From Trichobilharzia regenti (taxonomy: Eukaryota; Platyhelminthes; Trematoda; Strigeidida; Schistosomatidae), in the NCBI GenBank assembly GCA_944472135.2, contig OX235262.1, positions 69,936,887 to 70,000,886 of the forward strand: a stretch of DNA of 64,000 bases, read 5' to 3'. The position numbers and the translations under genes are program-made. A model generated the notes under the pieces. The model was not told the DNA's origin, made no database searches, and was given only the letters and a program-made list of their open reading frames with translations. Below, in pieces: positions 63,862-64,000 of this stretch; the first letter of the stretch is position 1, and each line of letters begins with the position of its first letter.

Positions 63862-63976
63862 TTGACTGTCAAGACTGCTGGAAGCAGCCAATGTTCCTTT
63901 TGCATTTATATCAACAGAAACAACACCAAGTCTATGCCCTTCAAAATCATACAAGCGTTTTAACTTATCATCCGTC
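63862..63976 (-). CDS. WDR61: WDR61/SKI8-like protein, first exon visible
   Basis: 115 bases: one base of a split codon, then TDDKLKRLYDFEGHRLGVVS, VDINAKGTLAASSSLDSQ. The string FEGHRLGVVSVDI is nearly the LEGHQLGVVSVDI of animal WDR61, followed by AASSSLD, so this is WD repeat 2 and ~47 N-terminal residues are missing beyond the right edge. Acceptor CTGACCTTAG, donor CAA|GTTAGT. WDR61 (yeast Ski8) is a seven-bladed propeller in the nuclear PAF1 transcription complex and the cytoplasmic Ski RNA-decay complex. The five exons give 775 coding bases, phases consistent throughout, with no sign of pseudogenisation. Confidence 0.95.
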
Positions 63977-64000
63977 CTAAGGTCAGGAGAGAAAAAGGGA

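Noticed and set aside
52567..63976. WDR61-like exons as a retrocopy or pseudogene
   Set aside because: Exons are separated by introns with proper GT-AG sites, phases agree and no stop interrupts them.
1..64000. CRISPR arrays or bacterial contamination
   Set aside because: No regularly spaced repeats, ribosome binding sites or operons; introns and schistosome-type retroelements throughout.

Overview
The window looks like a chromosome segment from a blood fluke (Schistosoma or a close relative). It is AT-rich and intron-containing, and dense in retroelements known from schistosomes: Penelope-like elements (PLEs), RTE-clade LINEs (SR2/SjR2-like), a Ty3/Gypsy LTR element, and tRNA-headed SINEs that carry hammerhead ribozymes (the Sm-alpha type is known from this genus). 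No operons, bacterial genes or CRISPR arrays are present.

The only host gene I can support is on the minus strand at the right end. Five exons between 52.57 and 63.98 kb encode the C-terminal ~258 residues of a WD40 protein that matches WDR61/SKI8 (PAF1-complex and Ski-complex subunit). Its first exon(s) lie beyond the right edge. Splice sites and phases agree at every junction, and the four visible introns are filled with LINE, PLE and SINE insertions.

Layout: 0-1.8 kb, an uninterrupted PLE reverse-transcriptase frame running off the left edge. 2.3-7 kb, decayed PLE copies and a 5'-truncated RTE LINE. 8-12 kb, a 5S-rRNA-like relic and several SINEs. 12.9-20.8 kb, two PLE copies tail to tail, the right one split by a Gypsy element with identical LTRs. 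21-31 kb, SINEs, an RTE LINE split by a palindromic ribozyme SINE, and a short PLE with inverted terminal repeats. 31-52 kb, PLE and RTE fragments, a solo Gypsy LTR and many SINEs. 52-64 kb, the WDR61-like gene.

The most interesting content is non-coding. At least three tRNA-headed repeat families (A, B and C here) have hammerhead ribozyme motifs just downstream of the tRNA-like part. Three copies have every core base intact (25663-25708 minus, 36619-36663 minus, 37027-37069 plus); most others have core mutations. Many loci are head-to-head inverted pairs with the ribozymes pointing outward. One such palindrome (25575-25988) is bracketed by a 12-bp target duplication, so it inserted as a single unit. 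One family C unit is closed by a 20-nt terminal inverted repeat. The known part is that schistosome repeats carry hammerheads; the palindromic mobile unit and the terminally paired family C unit are the parts that may be undescribed.
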